From Actinomycetota bacterium (GTDB taxonomy: Bacteria; Actinomycetota; Geothermincolia; Geothermincolales; RBG-13-55-18), in contig QZKE01000049.1 in assembly GCA_003598015.1 (NCBI GenBank), positions 1 to 41,848 of the forward strand: a stretch of DNA of 41,848 nt, in the 5' to 3' direction. The notes under the pieces are model-generated. The model saw only the letters and a list, made by a program, of their open reading frames with translations, did not search any database and had not been told where the DNA came from. Numbering within the stretch: the stretch's first letter is position 1; the number at the start of each line of letters is the position of its first letter. Shown one piece after another: positions 39,314 through 41,848 of the stretch. Both the position numbers and the translations under genes were made by a program.

Positions 39314-41848
39314 ATGCAAGACGCTTTGAGCATCCTACTCATAGACGACAATCCGGATGACCGGTTGCTGGTAATGCGCGAACTGGAACGCGAGTTCGCC
39401 GGCCTGAGGGTGGAACAGGTCATCGATATGCCCGGCTTCAGAGATGCCCTCGAGGCCGGGGACTTCGACCTGGCTATCACCGACTACCAGCTGCACTGGA
39501 CGGACGGCCTGGCCATCCTGCGCGCGGTGAAGAAAAAACGGCCGCATTGCCCGGTGATCATGTTCACCGCCACCGGGACGGAGGAGGTGGCGGTGGAGGC
39601 CATGAAGGCCGGCATGGACGACTATATCCTAAAGTCGCCCAAGCACTTCGCCCGCCTGACGGCGTCGGTGCGAAAGGCCGTGAGGTCGTTGCAAGAACGC
39701 CTGGAGGCGAGAGAGGCGGAGTCCCGCTACCGGGACCTGTATGAAAACGCACCCGTCGCCTACTACTCTATCGATACGGACGGATACATATTGGACGCAA
39801 ATACGGCCGCCGTGGCCTTTCTGGGTTATTCCCTGGATGAATTACGGGGAATGAGGGCCTTCGACCTCTATGCCGAGGGAGACAAACCCAAGGCGAGGCG
39901 GGTCTTCGAGAGGTTCAAAGAGGGTATCCCGGTGGAGAACGAGGAGATGGTCTATGCCAGGAAAGACGGCTCCATGGCCTACGGCCTCCTCTCCGTCAGT
40001 CCATTGCAGGACAGGGATGGAAACATCGTCGCCAGCCGTTCGGTGATCATCGATATCACCGATCGCATGAGGATCGAGGAAGCGCTGAGGGAGAGCGAGG
40101 AGAAGTACAGGGAATTGTTCGAGAACATGAGCAGCGGGGTGGCGGTTTACGAGGCCGTGGATGGCGGAGACGATTTCGTGTTCCTGGATTTCAACCAGGC
40201 GGGCCAGAGGATAGAGAGAACGGCGAGAGAGGGTGTTATCGGCAGGAGGGTGACCGAAGCCTTCCCGGGAGTGGAGGATTTCGGCCTCCTCGAGGTCTTC
40301 CGGAGGGTATGGATGACGGGGGAACCGGAGCGCTTCCCCGTCGCTCTATATCGTGATGAGCGGATCGTGGGATGGAGGGACAATTATGTATATAAGCTGC
40401 CCAGCGGAGAAATAGTCACCGTATACGATGATATCACGGAGCGCAAGCGGGCGGAGGAAGCCCTGCTGGAGAGCGAGGAGCGCTTCCGGGAACTGGCCGA
40501 GAGCATCACCGATGTCTTCTTCGCCATGGATGGAGACGTGAGGTATACCTACTGGAACAGGGCCTCCGAAGCACTGACCGGGATCCCCGCCGCGGACGCT
40601 ATCGGCAAGAGCATCTACGAGCTGTTCCCGGATGAGCAGGGGGCAAGGGCGGCGGAGATATATAAAGAGGTGATAAGGACCGGCGAGGCCAGGACTTTTA
40701 TAAACGAATATCAACTCAGTGGCAGTAAGTACCACTTCGAGATCAGCGCCTATCCTACCCGCAACGGCCTCTCCGTCTTCACCAGGGACGTCACCGAACG
40801 CGAGCGTTCCGAAGAGGAAATACGAAAGAGCGAGGCATATCACCGCAACCTGATCGAGAACGCCTACGATTTTATCTCCGTCCTCAACGAGGATGGAAGT
40901 CACCGCTACGTAAGCTCCTCGGTGAAACGGGTCATGGGGTACGAGCCGGAGGAGCTGATGCGGGAGAATCCCTTCGATCTCATCCACCCCGAGGACAGGC
41001 AGCGTGTTCTGGAAGATTTTCTGGGTATGGCCCGAAACCCGGGGAGCGATGTTCAAGCGGAATACCGATCCAGGCACAGGGATGGGACCTGGAGAACCCT
41101 GGAAGCGGTGGCGAGAAACCTGCTCCAGGACCCGGTGGTCGGGGGGGTCATCGTCAACACCCGTGACATAACCGAGCAGAAGCTGGCCTGGGAGACGCTG
41201 GAGAGGATCAACCACCTCTTCCTTTCCCTGGGGGCGGACCTCATCGTGAACATGGATAGGATAATCGAGACCGGCCGGGATATCCTCGGCGCGGAACTGG
41301 TCAATTACTGCAGGATGGAGGGAGGGAGGCTGCTCTGCGCCCTCTCCACCGCGCCGGAGGAAATGCCCAGGCCGGTCGATAGGTCAAAGGACCATGTGTG
41401 TTACGAGGTTATAAACGGGGACGGCGCACCCCTGGCCATAGAGAATCTGGACACCACTGGCTACGCGCAAACGGATCCCTACGTGAGAAGATACGGCCTC
41501 AAGTCCTTCCTGGGATACCCGGTCGTTCTGGAGGGAAAGACCATAGGCTGTCTCTCCCTCTTCGACACCCGCAGTAGGGAGTTCACCCACGATGAGATAG
41601 AGCTGCTGGGCACCCTGGCCCGCGCCATGGCCGTCGAGGAGGAGAGGCTGGCCCGTGAGGAGGAGATGAAGGACTTCATCGACATCGCCTCCCACGAGTT
41701 GCGCCACCCCATCACCCTGATGAAGGGCTACGCCCTGAGCCTGCGGGACCTGTGGGAGAGGCTCGACGAGGAGAAGATGAGGGAGATGCTCAACGCCATA
41801 GACCACGGGGCGGATCGCCTCAACCGGCTGGTGCTGGGGCTGCTGGAC
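39314..41848 (+). CDS. REC-PAS(x4)-GAF-histidine kinase, cut by the window end
   Basis: An open frame of 845 codons with no stop before the window ends. The N-terminal receiver domain (1-125) has the Asp pair LLIDDNPDD and phosphoacceptor Asp57 in ITDYQL. PAS domains follow at about 137-255, 261-375, 383-490 and 500-620, each ending in a DIT-x-R/K linker. A GAF domain spans about 625-770. HisKA begins at about 785 with His794 in SHELRHPITLMKGYA. The ATPase domain lies beyond the window. ATG 39314 follows GGAAGGGG, 17 bases after the response regulator. A receiver at the N-terminus of a kinase suggests it is itself the target of another kinase, for instance the one two genes upstream. Confidence 0.92.
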   Translation, partial: MQDALSILLIDDNPDDRLLVMRELEREFAGLRVEQVIDMPGFRDALEAGDFDLAITDYQLHWTDGLAILRAVKKKRPHCPVIMFTATGTEEVAVEAMKAGMDDYILKSPKHFARLTASVRKAVRSLQERLEAREAESRYRDLYENAPVAYYSIDTDGYILDANTAAVAFLGYSLDELRGMRAFDLYAEGDKPKARRVFERFKEGIPVENEEMVYARKDGSMAYGLLSVSPLQDRDGNIVASRSVIIDITDRMRIEEALRESEEKYRELFENMSSGVAVYEAVDGGDDFVFLDFNQAGQRIERTAREGVIGRRVTEAFPGVEDFGLLEVFRRVWMTGEPERFPVALYRDERIVGWRDNYVYKLPSGEIVTVYDDITERKRAEEALLESEERFRELAESITDVFFAMDGDVRYTYWNRASEALTGIPAADAIGKSIYELFPDEQGARAAEIYKEVIRTGEARTFINEYQLSGSKYHFEISAYPTRNGLSVFTRDVTERERSEEEIRKSEAYHRNLIENAYDFISVLNEDGSHRYVSSSVKRVMGYEPEELMRENPFDLIHPEDRQRVLEDFLGMARNPGSDVQAEYRSRHRDGTWRTLEAVARNLLQDPVVGGVIVNTRDITEQKLAWETLERINHLFLSLGADLIVNMDRIIETGRDILGAELVNYCRMEGGRLLCALSTAPEEMPRPVDRSKDHVCYEVINGDGAPLAIENLDTTGYAQTDPYVRRYGLKSFLGYPVVLEGKTIGCLSLFDTRSREFTHDEIELLGTLARAMAVEEERLAREEEMKDFIDIASHELRHPITLMKGYALSLRDLWERLDEEKMREMLNAIDHGADRLNRLVLGLLD

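Overview
The window is a GC-rich, densely packed stretch of bacterial chromosome with about 37 protein genes, no rRNA or tRNA gene that I can see, no CRISPR array and no transposase. Several things point to an anaerobic or microaerobic high-GC bacterium: many 4Fe-4S proteins, a corrinoid/URO-D methyltransferase pair, acyl-CoA metabolism, frequent TTG/GTG starts, lipoprotein-type PstS and a PhoP/PhoR-type regulator with 11-bp-phased DNA sites. A deep-branching Actinomycetota lineage is my best guess. This is an inference from gene content and style, not from a marker comparison.

Layout. 172-3955: acyl-CoA operon (two adjacent acyl-CoA dehydrogenases, nitroreductase, two-cluster ferredoxin), meeting a convergent NAD-dependent epimerase/reductase (4088-5191, minus). 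5460-9914: corrinoid protein, URO-D-type methyltransferase, SDR, polysaccharide flippase, meeting a convergent TetR regulator (10011-10706, minus). 11210-14745: a three-gene Fe-S operon divergent from that TetR, with matching palindromes at both promoters. 15036-16842: thiolase and a membrane-anchored protein. 17108-29325: a large phosphate block: phoP-like and phoR-like genes, a degenerate stand-alone copy of the PhoR ATPase domain, then two complete and diverged pstSCAB-phoU operons in tandem. 29388-31255 (minus): nucleoside hydrolase and PfkB kinase. 31608-34100: two tandem paralogues of an unrecognised, internally duplicated CxxC protein. 34195-36239: gltX and a cysteine-rich membrane protein. 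36364-41848: multi-PAS histidine kinase, CheY-like regulator, and a REC-PAS-GAF-histidine kinase cut by the window end.

Regulation visible in the DNA. Three units of the phosphate block (the degenerate ATPase gene, pstS1 and pstS2) are each preceded by a run of TTTACC/TTAACC-like heptamers spaced exactly 11 bp, a classic PHO-box layout. They look like one PhoP regulon in which PhoP/PhoR drives two Pst importers, two PhoU proteins and a possible PhoR decoy. The TetR gene and the Fe-S operon share a TTTTAC-N4-GTAAAA palindrome placed on their promoters.

Dispersed repeats. All three convergent gene junctions hold long perfect inverted repeats whose arms contain GGGGTC. Related perfect, degenerate or half copies lie in other intergenic regions, several next to a second conserved module (TTCTTCTCC...TGTGGGTGAAT). 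They look like REP/MITE-type non-autonomous elements that may also serve as bidirectional terminators. The most unusual items are the degenerate PhoR-like ATPase, the tandem CxxC/V4R-like proteins, the TetR-controlled Fe-S operon, and this repeat family.
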